Positions 52,262 through 62,455 of a stretch of DNA of 64,000 nt are shown piece by piece (position 1 is the first letter of the stretch; the number at the start of each line of letters is the position of its first letter). The notes under the pieces are model-generated. The model worked only from the letters and a program-made list of their open reading frames with translations, was not told the DNA's origin and made no database searches. A program made the position numbers and the translations under genes. The DNA lies in NCBI GenBank assembly GCA_900208305.1, contig OAPG01000018.1:434001-498000 (forward strand), given 5' to 3'. This DNA comes from Melanopsichium pennsylvanicum (lineage: Eukaryota > Basidiomycota > Ustilaginomycetes > Ustilaginales).

Positions 52262-54206
52262 ATGGAAGCCGACGAGCAGCTATTCCCCATCGCCATCTTG
52301 ATCGATGAGCTCAAGTCGGACGATGTCACCCTTCGACTCAACGCCATTCACCGTATCTCCACCATCGCTCTCGCTCTCGGCCCCGAGCGTGCACGTGATG
52401 AGCTCATACCCTTCCTTCAGGACTCGCTCGACGATGAAGACGAGGTTCTGCTCGCGCTCGCACAAGAGCTCGGTTCCGGTTTCGTAGAGTACTTGGGCGG
52501 CCCTCCATATGCACACCTTTTGCTTGGTCCTTTGGAGAACCTTGCTGCGGTTGAAGAGAGCGTCGTTCGTGAAAAGGTAAGCACAACACCCTACGCCTCC
52601 AATCACTCACAGCTTCATGCCAATAAGCAATACAACATTGTTCTGATTATCCACAACTAATCCCCTCCCTATTTTCTTGCTATTCGCCGCTGGTGTCCAT
52701 CTGGCATGCAATCTTGTCAACTTTGCGTCACACTCACCCTGCATACCATAGGCAGCCGAGTCGATTGTCAAGATCGCCGAAGTGCTCTCCGAAGCACAGA
52801 TCGAAGAGCACTACATACCCCTCTTGAAGCGACTTTCCGGCGGTGATTGGTTCACATCCAGAACCAGCTCCACTTCGCTCTTCTCCGCAGTCTACCCCAA
52901 AGCAAAGCCTGCCACACAAGATGAGCTTCGCAAAATGTTCACTGCGCTTTGCAACGACGATACCCCCATGGTCCGACGAGCCGCCGCGCGCGATCTTGGT
53001 CCATTCGCAAAGAATCTCTCCAAAGAGCTCGTGGTCTCGGATATCATCCCGCTCTACCGCAAGCTCTCTTCCGACGACCAGGACTCGGTTCGTCTCTTAA
53101 CCGTCCAGGATTTGATCGCTATCGCAGAAACTCTCAGCCACGACGAGTCTAAGAACTACCTGCTTCCTTCCATTCGCAGTGCCGTCCAAGACAAGTCGTG
53201 GAGGGTTCGATACATGGTGGCGGATCATTTTGTCAAGCTGGCCTCTGCTGTAGGAGAGGATGTGGTGCGCGATGAGCTCGTCATGGCTTTTGTCCACCTG
53301 CTCAAGGACAACGAGGCCGAGGTGCGAACCGCGGGTGCTGGTCAGATTCCTGGCTTTGCCAAGCTTGTGGATCAGGACATCATCTTGGCTAGACTCATGC
53401 CTTGCGTGCGTGATCTTGCCAGTGATAATTCGCAGCACGTTCGCGCCGCTCTGGGTATGCAGATCTCGGGTTTGGCGCCGTTGCTCGGTAAGGAGGCCAC
53501 TATCGAGCACCTTTTGCCGCTGTTCCTCCAGTTGCTCAAGGACGAATTCCCGGATGTTCGTCTCAACATTATCTCCAAGCTGGAACAGGTCAACGACGTG
53601 ATTGGCATCGATCTGCTCTCGCAGTCGCTGCTTCCTGCCATCGTCGAATTGGCTGAGGATAAGCAGTGGCGTGTTCGACAGGCCATCATCGAGTACATTC
53701 CTCTGTTGGCCAATCAGCTTGGTGTGCAATTCTTTGACGAACAGCTCAGCAACCTTTGCATGAGTTGGTTGGGAGACACTGTGTTTTCCATCCGAGAAGC
53801 GGCAACGGTGAATCTCAAGAAGCTCACTGATGTGTTTGGTGTCGAATGGGCGAGGCAAACCATCATCCCAAAGGTGCTACAGATGGGTACTCACCCGAAT
53901 TACCTTTACCGTATGACGACGATTTTCGCGATTACGACTATGGCGCCATCGTTGGATACGCCGGCAATTACAGGCGATGTGCTCGAAACTGTATTGCCTA
54001 TGGTGAGCGATCCGATTCCCAACATCAGGTTCAATGTCGCAAAGGCTTTCGAGGTTCTGTCGAGTGTATTGGTAAAGACGACCGAGGGCAAGGTGGTGGT
54101 CAAGGACAAAATCACGCCAGCATTGGAAAAGTTGAAGGAGGACACAGACGCAGATGTGAGGTTCTTTGCTCAAAAAGCGCTCGATGCTGCTTCCCAGTTG
54201 GTGTAA
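52262..54206 (+). CDS. PP2A scaffold subunit A (TPD3/PR65 type, 2 exons)
   Basis: HEAT-repeat scaffold that holds the catalytic C and variable B subunits of protein phosphatase 2A. Exon 1 is 52262-52576 and exon 2 is 52752-54206, with a 175-bp intron (GTAAGC...ATAG) in phase 0. Joining gives [15 protein letters not shown], as in PR65, and a total of 589 residues, the same length as human PR65-alpha. Successive HEAT repeats are visible: [121 protein letters not shown], and [14 protein letters not shown]. The conserved [12 protein letters not shown] and YRMTTIFAI blocks are also present. It converges on the acyl-CoA-binding protein gene. Confidence 0.97.
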
Positions 54207-54985
54207 CCCCACCCCTCCCCCCCCCCTTTTTCCCCCTTCCAAAGTTGACTTGGCTCGACGACGACGATTTTGAAGGAATGAAGAAACAGACTTTTCGTGT
54301 CATGTTGATTTTCCTTGACTCTCTTGCAATGACAGAAACAAACAAACAAAAAAGATCAAATTCTACTTACGCTGAAAAACCCTTCTTCGTTTGGAGGTTG
54401 GGTGAGATACACACCTCCTTACTTGACTCGTAATTGTAAAGTAAAATTTTGCTGGTACTGGTTTGATGGGATGCGGTCTGATGGAGACTGTGGAAGCTTT
54501 TTTTTTTTTTTTTTTGCCTTTTCTCATTTTGTGTGGTGTATTCAAAATTTTTTTTGATAAAGTACTATGCGATTCTTTTGGTGGGAAACCGCTCGTATAC
54601 TGTATGTACAGTGAAGGGTTTTGCAATTTTTCGAGCCCCCATTCTTTTCTTCTTTTTTTTTTTTCTTTTTATCTTTCATATTTTCTTGCAGAGTTGGTCT
54701 CAATCCATTTTTCATCCCAGCCAGTCAGTCTTCCTTACCAAAGCTGTTGTAAACGTGGTCGACTCGAACGACGTGGAATGTCGGCCTCTTTTTCTCTATA
54801 TCTATTTGGCATGAAATCAAAACAGAACTCTCATGTAAATCCATGTTTAATAATCACGACGAGGTTCTTGTTACGGTATAAACATTCAGTAGTTGTGTAT
54901 GTTTTTTAGTAATACAAAAATGGTGACAAGATGTCGATCAAAAACACCTGCGACCGAGATGGCAAGAATGACGATGGTTACGTTT
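54207..54985. other. Convergent gap between PP2A scaffold and ACB1
   Basis: About 780 bp, T-rich, with runs near 54498-54516 and 54645-54665 and a near-palindrome ACTGTATGTACAGT at 54599-54612. No gene seen. Confidence 0.55.
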
Positions 54986-55576
54986 TTAAGCCGACTCGAT
55001 GTCCTTGATGTGCTGAGCAGAGTCACCTTCGCCTTCGTGCTTCTTTAAGATTTCGAGAAGGGCGTCTACGTAAGCTTGTTGGGCAGCCTCCTTGGACATG
55101 CCCTGGTTCTTGTTCCAAGCTTCCCACTTGTACTTGCCGGTCAAATCTACATCATTTACCATTTCCAGATCATCATCGATAGAAACAACGAGAGGGAGCA
55201 GAGTGGGCATATCAGTATTCTTGTGAGGTTGAATGGATCTGAACAATCAAATGTGGAAGAAAAGAAGGGGGGGGGAATGCTTACCAAACATGCCAGGCTT
55301 CTTGGTGTTGCAGTCACCAATGGTGGCCTGCTTGTAGCTATATATATGAAGGAAAAAAAAAGGTGTAGAGAGACGAAAGTCAACATCTATCCACGCATAC
55401 ATAACTCTTTCTTTCAGAAGCTCGTTACGCTAGCATCTAGATGGTTGGAAGAGGAAGGGTTGAACCTACAAGCCGTAAAACTTAAGCTGGTCGTCCTGAG
55501 TAGGCTGAACAGGACCATCCTTGGGAAGGGAGCCGACGATAGAAACGGCCTTGTTGAACTTTGCTTCGACAGACAT
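54986..55576 (-). CDS. ACB1: Acyl-CoA-binding protein (3 exons)
   Basis: Binds and carries medium- and long-chain acyl-CoA in the cytosol. Exons are 55576-55470, 55337-55285 and 55146-54986, with introns of 132 bp (donor GTAGGT) and 138 bp (donor GTAAGC); both acceptors end in TAG. Phases fit and give 106 residues. The N-terminus is MSVEAKFNKAVSIVGSLPK. The ligand-binding signature is complete only after splicing: LKFYGF, YKQATIGDCNTKKPGMF, then DLTGKYKWEAWNKNQGMSKEAA. The protein is somewhat longer than yeast Acb1 (87 residues) because of a C-terminal Glu/Asp-rich tail. The first donor is weaker than the others, but the rebuilt signature leaves little doubt. A GAGA-rich stretch lies just upstream of the ATG (about 55615-55665). 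Confidence 0.93.
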
Positions 55577-57165
55577 GCTGGAAAAAGATATTATCTGGAT
55601 AGGTGCGAGTGATGGAGAGAGAGAGAGATATATTGAGAGAAATGGAGAGAAATGGAGAGTGGTGCAGATGTTGAGGGGCAGTGGGGACGGTGCGGGGCCT
55701 GAACAGTGCGCACGGCCTTGTGTCAATTTTCACGCAGGCGATTGCCCATGAGATCTGTGTCGTTTTCGAGCCCAACACTCAACTACGCTTGGTGTCTGCA
55801 CGGCACGGCGCCTTGTCGATCCGGGCCTTGGGATAGGAGTGTGTGTGTGGAGGCTACAAAGCGCAAGGCAGCTCTGAGCTTCTGCAACGTCATTTTCTCA
55901 ACGCTCGAAAAAGGCAGAAAAAGGCGACGACTGACAGTTTACCGTAAATTTACTGTATCGTGAAAGTAGAGGTGGCCTAAGCCTACCCAAGACCATTCCC
56001 GCATCATCAGCACGCCGACCTTTACGACTTCTCGCGACTAAGCGCAGAGTACCGTACGACCGGCTGCTAGCGTCTCGATAGCAAAGTCTTGTGTGTCAAT
56101 CTCAATCAAGTCCTGTGATTTTAAGATCAGGGCCTCCGTGACTCAAGAGAAGTGAAGGCATCGGTAAAAAAAAAAACCCAGCCATTGAAGGTGTAAGATC
56201 GACGCCATCTTACTCGCACGGGTAATTCTCGATCACCTCGACTTTCGAATCTCGCTGTTTGGTGCGCGTCAAAGTGGCTGTCTCTGTTTTGTTAGTGCTC
56301 AGCCTCGCTTGAAGCTCAATACTCTACTCATCCAAGGCCCCCGAAACCCCCGGCTGGCCAATCACCTCGACCGTCAGCAGCAGCGGTAGCCATACATCGC
56401 TGCTATCCGCTGCAACCCTAGCGGAAATCTCTCCTTTCCCCTCCAAGCTTACCCCGATTCGCGGTCCTTGATTGGCAGTTCCGCCCCCGTCGCTGACATT
56501 CCAAATCGTGGCATCCGTTGGTTGACGCTTGGTCCGCTTCCCGATTCGCTATCTGCCCACGTCGAAGCCCATTTCGAGACCTTCCTCCCGTCGTGCTGCA
56601 AAGGGCTTCGCCCAAAAGCATCTTGAGGTGGTCCTGACATTGGTCATTGGACAGCATAGCTATTCCACTGAGACAGGTTCCTCGCCAGAAATCTGGCCAT
56701 ATCTGCCCCAGTCTAGCCTGATCCAGCAAACGTGGCGGCTCGAAAGGAGGAGCTTCGACTTCTGATTGGCAAGAGCTGAACCGAATTCTCGCGATCATAG
56801 TCAACAGGCCAAAGTCGGTCAGAGAGCCTTGTTGTGCTCGAAAATACTGACAAGAGTCTGGGTAGTGTCATATCGGCTCTACATACAGTGCAGCGAGTCG
56901 GGCTGCTTCTACGAGCTTGCTGCTGCAGATTGTTCTGAGACGCCAGCTGCATACGTTTGAGCCCTATCTGTGTTTGGCACCCCTAACGCGAGGCCGAGAC
57001 TCGGAGACGCGAAGGGCCATCCAGGGCGCGAAATACGGTCAGTCTGCTGTATCGTTGGGCAACGTCCAAGCGGTTTCTTGTTCCGTCAGCAGCCTCGGGC
57101 GCGATCTGACACTAAATTTCGAAAACCACGAACAAGCGCGAAGCTCTTTGCCTGCGAGAAAGTGG
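55577..57165. promoter_or_regulatory. Divergent region upstream of ACB1 and BAF60-type genes
   Basis: About 1.6 kb between two start codons. It contains a GA-rich stretch near the ACB1 start and a paired TTAC-N-GTAA locus (55939-55957) 360 bp upstream of ACB1. The stretch 56200-57165 has balanced composition and open frames but nothing I recognise; it may be leader for the BAF60-type gene. Confidence 0.5.
55939..55957. promoter_or_regulatory. Paired TTAC-N-GTAA-type motif
   Basis: TTACCGTAA at 55939-55947 and TTACTGTA at 55950-55957, starts 11 bp apart, upstream of ACB1. Confidence 0.45.
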
Positions 57166-59883
57166 ATGGCCATGTCGCATTCTCAACGTCCTAGTCCCGA
57201 ACCGTCACATCCACCACAGACCCTTGTATCTGCATCCACGTTCCGTCCCGCTTCAAAGTCGGACTCTTTGCCATCTACCACTGACAACACCTCACCCGAT
57301 CAACCACAGCATCCTCCGCTTTCGGATCGGTGCGCACGCGAACCATCGTCATCTCTCTCACCTGCACCGTCGTCGCCTCCGTCTTTACCGTCTCCACAAG
57401 CAGCCGGACCTTCCCCGTCAGGCGGCAATCCGAAGGAACGACGCAGCGAATCGGATCGGCCTGAATCATCACGAGTCTCTACTGTCTCTTGCCCAGGCAA
57501 CTCTGCGATCGATTTCACCTCGGCAGTTTCAGCCAAAGATACAGATCAGCCCGGGCCCGTGGATACTAAATCCCCTGGTTCTTCCGCTCATACCCAACCC
57601 GTGCCGACAGTCTCCTCTCAGCTCGCTTCAAGGTTCCATCGCGCCCCGCTTCAGGGCTCGCCACTTGCGTCTTCTTGGCTACAACTACACCACCAGCGCG
57701 TACCGCAACCTGTTCCTTACCCGCCTAGCACAGAGGAAGAGCCCCATCGCACTCTCCCGAATCCCCCCCTGCCTCAGTTCTATCCACGAGCCTCGACTCC
57801 AGCAGTAGTCCAACCAACAGCACAGCATCGATCTGGCGCACCCGAGCATTTCTCGCACGAGCCTCGTCAACCGTCGCCGCGCAAATACCTTGCACACCCG
57901 GTCTCCCAGAACCTTGACGTCCACTATCAAGGCGCCTTTCTTCCCACCCAACTTGGGCGAGCTTCACTTCGTAGCCACAACTCTGCACAACACCACCCAC
58001 AACAGCACGATCTCCATCAAATTCGTGTCGGTTCCCACCCAGCATCCTTGAGTGCCTCGCATCGAAGTATCGGTCAACCGCAACCACAGCTGAGACACGC
58101 GTTTGCTTATCACCCATATCCTCATCACAACTCAAACCAAACTTCCCGGTTCGGATACGCTCACACAGTCATGGACAGCCCGGCACACATGGCTCAAGCT
58201 CAAGCTCAGGCCCAAGCACAAGCACAAGCACATGCGCAAGCCCAACAACAGCATCAAATGCAGATGCAGATGCAAATGCAAATACAGATGGCACAAGCAC
58301 AAGCACAGCAACAGGCTCAAAACCTACGACGAAAGAATGCGCAGGACGTGTTGGTGGGCCAGGGCTTCCGTGGCTTGAAACGTGGGCGTCCCACCGATCG
58401 CAGCTTGCCTCCATCATTGAAACGTCTGGTGCCAGAGTCGGCCTTTTACACAGACTTGCAGCGCATGGAGAAGAACCTTGATTGGACCGTGGCGAGGAAG
58501 CGTGCCGAGCTAACCGATGGGCTCTCACGACCACCCAAGATCAAACGTACGTTGCGTATCTTTTTGAGCAACACTTGTGCCAATCAGCCTTTCCAATTGG
58601 CTGAGAAGAAGGCCAAGGAGGCTGGCTCGAGTGCAACTAATGCTTCAGCAGAGACAGCCGAAGCTGGTGATGTCAAAGCGCCAACCGATGGCGAGGCTGG
58701 TGACAACAAGGAGCAAGATGCAGTGCCTTCATGGACCCTCCGCATCGAGGGTCGTCTGTTGGAGCCGTCGTTCAAGTCGCGTGCCAACACGGCTCTTTCT
58801 GCGCAAGCAAGCATCAACCGCACTGGAGCGCACAAATTTAGCAATCTGATCAAGACCTGTGTTGTTGAGCTCCAGCGCGACCCCGCGCTCTATCCAGACG
58901 GAAGCAACCTTATCGAGTGGCACCGTCCAGTCCCTTCTGTCGCGCCTGCTAGCGGTATGCAAGCAGGAGGAGGAGCCGGAGGTCTCGGTGGAACGCAGGG
59001 CATGGAAGCGCCTCTGGTCGCTAGTGCCGAACCAGCACTGGACGGATTCGAGATCAAACGCAAGGGGAACGTGCCGACCAAAGTGAAGATCGTGCTTTAC
59101 CCGGCATACACTCCTGAACGCTACTCTCTAGCTCCCGAGCTCGCGACGCTACTCGATATTCGCGAAGAGTCACGAGCTGGCATCATCTCTGCCCTGTGGT
59201 CGTACGTGAAAGAGAAGAAGCTGTTGGACGAGACGGATCGCAAAAAGGTCAAGTGCGATTCAGCTCTGCGCTCGCTTTTCAACACGGACACGATTAATTT
59301 CCACCACATTCCCGAGGTGATCAACCGCCATTTGCACCCGGCACAACCCATTGTGATCGAGTACTGGGTTCGAACGGACAAGGCGGAATACAAGCACTCT
59401 ACCGCGTACGACATTGAGCTTGATTTGGAAGATTTGGCGATTCGACAGAAGCAGCACAATGTTCTTGCGCAGTTTGATACGGCCAATGATGGCACCAGTC
59501 GCGAAATTGCGGAATTGGATGACAGGATCGCACAGGCGGCAGCTACGATTAGGAATAGGGTGGCGGCGAGGGACTTTTTGGCCGCGTTTGCAAAAGATCC
59601 ACAGTCGCATCTTAGGACGTGGATTGCTAGTCAGGCGAGAGATCTGGATGCGATTTTGGGTAACAATCCAGTTCCCGGTGCGGGTGGGAGTGTGGCGAGT
59701 TTCACGGCAGAGGAAATGAGGAGGGCAGAAACGTTCAAGGGAAGCTGGGTGGATGAGGCCGTGATTGTGAATGAGGCTCAGAGATTGGCCGAGAAGTTGC
59801 AGGAGTTGCAGCAGCAGGGTCAGGCACAGGCACAAGCACTGGCACAGGGGGCTCAAGCGGGGCCAGGACAGGCTGGGCCCTAA
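57166..59883 (+). CDS. SWI/SNF or RSC subunit of the BAF60/Snf12/Rsc6 family
   Basis: Chromatin-remodelling complex subunit with a SWIB domain. The reading from 57166 (an alternative ATG lies at 57172) gives 905 residues. Residues 1-340 are Ser/Pro/Gln-rich. About 342-385 is an Ala-Gln then Gln-Met repeat encoded by CAAGCA and CAGATG hexamers. The family core begins at KRGRPTDRSLPPSLKRL and includes LQRMEKNLDWTVARKR, KRTLRIFLSNTC, and WTLRIEGRLLEP. It is followed by HKFSNLIKTCVVELQRD, FEIKRKGN, and the SWIB domain (LAPELATLLDIREESRAGII, LWSYVKEKKLLD, VKCDSALRSLF) near 640-720. The C-terminus ends in a Gln/Ala-rich tail. Which remodeller it serves is not visible; S. pombe Ssr3 and yeast Rsc6/Snf12 are the nearest relatives by pattern. 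Confidence 0.92.
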   Translation: MAMSHSQRPSPEPSHPPQTLVSASTFRPASKSDSLPSTTDNTSPDQPQHPPLSDRCAREPSSSLSPAPSSPPSLPSPQAAGPSPSGGNPKERRSESDRPESSRVSTVSCPGNSAIDFTSAVSAKDTDQPGPVDTKSPGSSAHTQPVPTVSSQLASRFHRAPLQGSPLASSWLQLHHQRVPQPVPYPPSTEEEPHRTLPNPPLPQFYPRASTPAVVQPTAQHRSGAPEHFSHEPRQPSPRKYLAHPVSQNLDVHYQGAFLPTQLGRASLRSHNSAQHHPQQHDLHQIRVGSHPASLSASHRSIGQPQPQLRHAFAYHPYPHHNSNQTSRFGYAHTVMDSPAHMAQAQAQAQAQAQAHAQAQQQHQMQMQMQMQIQMAQAQAQQQAQNLRRKNAQDVLVGQGFRGLKRGRPTDRSLPPSLKRLVPESAFYTDLQRMEKNLDWTVARKRAELTDGLSRPPKIKRTLRIFLSNTCANQPFQLAEKKAKEAGSSATNASAETAEAGDVKAPTDGEAGDNKEQDAVPSWTLRIEGRLLEPSFKSRANTALSAQASINRTGAHKFSNLIKTCVVELQRDPALYPDGSNLIEWHRPVPSVAPASGMQAGGGAGGLGGTQGMEAPLVASAEPALDGFEIKRKGNVPTKVKIVLYPAYTPERYSLAPELATLLDIREESRAGIISALWSYVKEKKLLDETDRKKVKCDSALRSLFNTDTINFHHIPEVINRHLHPAQPIVIEYWVRTDKAEYKHSTAYDIELDLEDLAIRQKQHNVLAQFDTANDGTSREIAELDDRIAQAAATIRNRVAARDFLAAFAKDPQSHLRTWIASQARDLDAILGNNPVPGAGGSVASFTAEEMRRAETFKGSWVDEAVIVNEAQRLAEKLQELQQQGQAQAQALAQGAQAGPGQAGP
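58190..58320 (+). repeat. Coding CAAGCN and CAGATG hexamer tract
   Basis: Imperfect hexamers coding for Ala-Gln then Gln-Met pairs in the disordered half of the BAF60-type protein. Confidence 0.85.
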
Positions 59884-60403
59884 GGTAAGGAACGAGAATT
59901 CGTTTTGTTGGCGAGAAAACTTTTTTTTTTGTCCTCTGCATTGTGACATGATAAAAAAAAAGGTTCCCAATCAACATCCATCTATGCCAACACGCATTTG
60001 CGCCGACACATATCGGAACATGTTGCGAGAGAATCGTGAAAGATTAGATCTAGCGCGTGAAACCTGCCGATGTTGAGGCATTTGAGAACGAAAAAAAAAG
60101 AAGAAGAGAAGTCGACTGGGGGATTTCGAAGATTGACAAGCAGATGCGAATCGAAGAGGTAGGGAGCGATGTGACCGTTGGAGATTTGGGAAAGAAAAAA
60201 AAAAGACAACTGTTGGAAAGATACAGTAAAATTTCCAGTACAGTTTGAAAGAAAAAGAGGTTTGTAGCATCCGATGCGACTTGGACTAAGCTAGGATTTT
60301 CTTTTTTTTTAAAAGTTGATAGGAACTGAATGAAAATTCGAAGATGGGATTGCGATGGATTGAAACTGACAGAGAGGAATGCAAGACGATGTTTGGGACA
60401 GAG

Positions 60404-60463
<60 letters not shown>

Positions 60464-60510
60464 CACCTTTTGAAACGAATGGTAAAATTCTGCAGGGAGT
60501 GGTCTAAACC
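59884..60510. other. Convergent gap between BAF60-type and MEMO1-type genes
   Basis: About 630 bp with A and T runs, one TACAGTAA (60221-60228) and a long GAAA array. No gene seen. Confidence 0.6.
60405..60460. repeat. GAAA tetranucleotide array, 14 copies
   Basis: Fourteen perfect GAAA units, the longest perfect short-unit tandem array in the window. Confidence 0.97.
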
Positions 60511-61551
60511 CTAAAATCGCACATACGCACTAGCATAACTAACACTACTCTCCCCCGCACTTTGAACCTGACTAGACTGTTCGTACCTCGTGAATCGGCA
60601 TTCCGACTTGATCATTTGCGTTTTCTCCAACTCTGCCAGAGCTGCCAAAAGTACGCCGATTGGGTGTCTACCACAGACCGTGTTTTTGGTTTGCTTCAAG
60701 TACTCAACGAAAGCTGTCCTAGCTTGTTCAGCTGTCTTTGCTTCTTCCTTGTCTTGAGTCCAAGGATGCGTTATGGCTTGAATTCCTTGTTGGTCTAATT
60801 CTCGAATGCTTTGATGGATTGGATAACTTTCGTACGTCGACTTTGGAGAGCGAGTGGTGAGATGTACACCATCAACTCGCGAATCCTGTGACTTGTAGTA
60901 GGTATACCTAAACCTGGTTCCCCAATGACAAAAGTCGGAGCTGATCACGAAAAAGTTCTTCGCATCCTTCAAGTAAGGTGCCAAAAGCTTGCCAAAAACA
61001 TTCTCCTTGTTGGTACTTATCGCTCCCACCATGATCGGAACAATTTTGACGCCATTTTGATTCTCGAAGACCTTGCGAACGTAAGGGAGGTGCATTTCTA
61101 GGCTGTGTTCATCTTCATCCTCACCTTGTGACATGGTGGTAAACTTGCCAGTGCCCTTCAGTTCTTCTATAACATGCTTGTCGACGGGTAAGTTTCCAAT
61201 GGGTGTTGCATATGTGTCGCAATTGGTGACAGCACAGCCGTCAAGGTAGACATGATGGCTAGGGCCCAAGATGAAGACACGTTCAACGCCGGCGGTATCA
61301 ATAGTGGCGTAGGCGTAGGCTGCTGCAGGACCGCTGTACGAGTAGCCTGCATGCGGAGCAATGATAGCTCGACAGCCCGAAACTGGGAGAGCGAGGGTAG
61401 ATGTGGTGGGGAGTGTTGAGCAGACAGATTGCGGCGTAGGAAGCTGGGAAGAACTGACTTTCGACAGCCATTCCGACAGGGAGGCTGAGAGATCTTTACC
61501 ATCGTCGGTGTACCATGATCCTGCGTGAGAGGCTTGACGTACTTTGGGCAT
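60511..61551 (-). CDS. MEMO1/Mho1 family protein
   Basis: Member of the conserved MEMO family (animal MEMO1, yeast Mho1), whose fold resembles non-haem-iron dioxygenases and is implicated in copper or redox handling and cell motility signals. The 346-residue product starts MPKVRQASHAGSWYTDD, the usual N-terminus. It has IIAPHAGYSYSGPAAAYAY, VFILGPSHHVYLDGCAV, EDEHSLEMHLPYVRKVF, VPIMVGAI and FFVISSDFCHWGTRFRYTYY. The conserved histidines in HAGY, SHH and EMHLPY and the cysteine in FCHWG, which form the active-site-like pocket, are all present. The C-terminus contains VCGRHPIGVLLAAL. Length is close to yeast Mho1 (338). The gene diverges from RPS3. Confidence 0.95.
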   Translation of the reverse strand: MPKVRQASHAGSWYTDDGKDLSASLSEWLSKVSSSQLPTPQSVCSTLPTTSTLALPVSGCRAIIAPHAGYSYSGPAAAYAYATIDTAGVERVFILGPSHHVYLDGCAVTNCDTYATPIGNLPVDKHVIEELKGTGKFTTMSQGEDEDEHSLEMHLPYVRKVFENQNGVKIVPIMVGAISTNKENVFGKLLAPYLKDAKNFFVISSDFCHWGTRFRYTYYKSQDSRVDGVHLTTRSPKSTYESYPIHQSIRELDQQGIQAITHPWTQDKEEAKTAEQARTAFVEYLKQTKNTVCGRHPIGVLLAALAELEKTQMIKSECRFTRYEQSSQVQSAGESSVSYASAYVRF

Positions 61552-62455
61552 CGTGAAATACGGAATCGAAGGTGAACGAGTCTATCGACCTTGCTGCTAT
61601 TAGAGGTTGACCAGTCTGCCTGCTTCGCTGCTGATAATGATACCGAAATCGGATCAGCGACCCAGAGACTGTTTTGTGGCCAAGGTGGTTGTAGCTGGTT
61701 GGTAATGACGTTCAACACGACGCAGTATCGTGTGCAGCTGCTCGCGGATGAGCAATACGATCCGGGATGGAAGAACTTGGAGGGATGCAAGGTTACGAGA
61801 GCTCAGTTGCCAACCTTATCATTCTAGTCAGAGCCAACTCAGCATGCCCGTGTCAAGCGTGAAGCGCCAAACTACGCTTGGACCCTGCAGCTCGACGTCA
61901 GCTTGGCTTGTGCGTAGTCTGAGAACTTGGTACATGTTAGACCGTGACTACTGCGCCCAATATAAAACCGACTTGTTTTTTGAGCTAGCGTCAAGATCGG
62001 GTTGTCCGGCCCGATTCTGTTTTAACCTGAAAACACGTGATTCTGGTTGACCTCGGCCGAGGAGGATTATGTATGCGCAAATGTTTCAGCCTCATTAGGA
62101 GTCTGGGTAGCCTGGCTGTCTGCATATCCGTAGGCAGCGCACCGCTTTCTCACTCGCTCGATTATGGGATCAAGCGGGTGTGCTCCGACTCAGCAACACT
62201 CGCCCATGGCGGGAGGCTCCCTTACCTGGCCCAAAGGCAACAAAGCAGGCTGCAGATTACAGCCAGCCCAGGCCCGCTCTCAGGAATCACTAGACAGCAG
62301 CAGAACACAGACTGCATGTATCCAAAGAGTCAGATGTGAGCGTGCGTGTGTGATGAGGTATGTGAGCGCTGCTAGGCCTGTGAAGGTTGGAGCTCTACAC
62401 TAGGTCTTCGCCGTAGACCGATCATCTCAAACTACCAACCACACATATCTTCAAG
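61552..62455. promoter_or_regulatory. Divergent region upstream of MEMO1-type and RPS3 genes
   Basis: About 900 bp of balanced composition. I see no repeat array, RNA gene or recognisable coding region; the RPS3 promoter must lie in its right half. Confidence 0.5.

Noticed and set aside
56418..56952. Open frames on both strands in the ACB1-BAF60 gap
   Set aside because: No protein family resemblance and strong overlap of frames on both strands; more likely leader or promoter DNA.
60405..60460. GAAA array as a CRISPR or regulatory array
   Set aside because: Perfect 4-bp units without spacers; an ordinary microsatellite.
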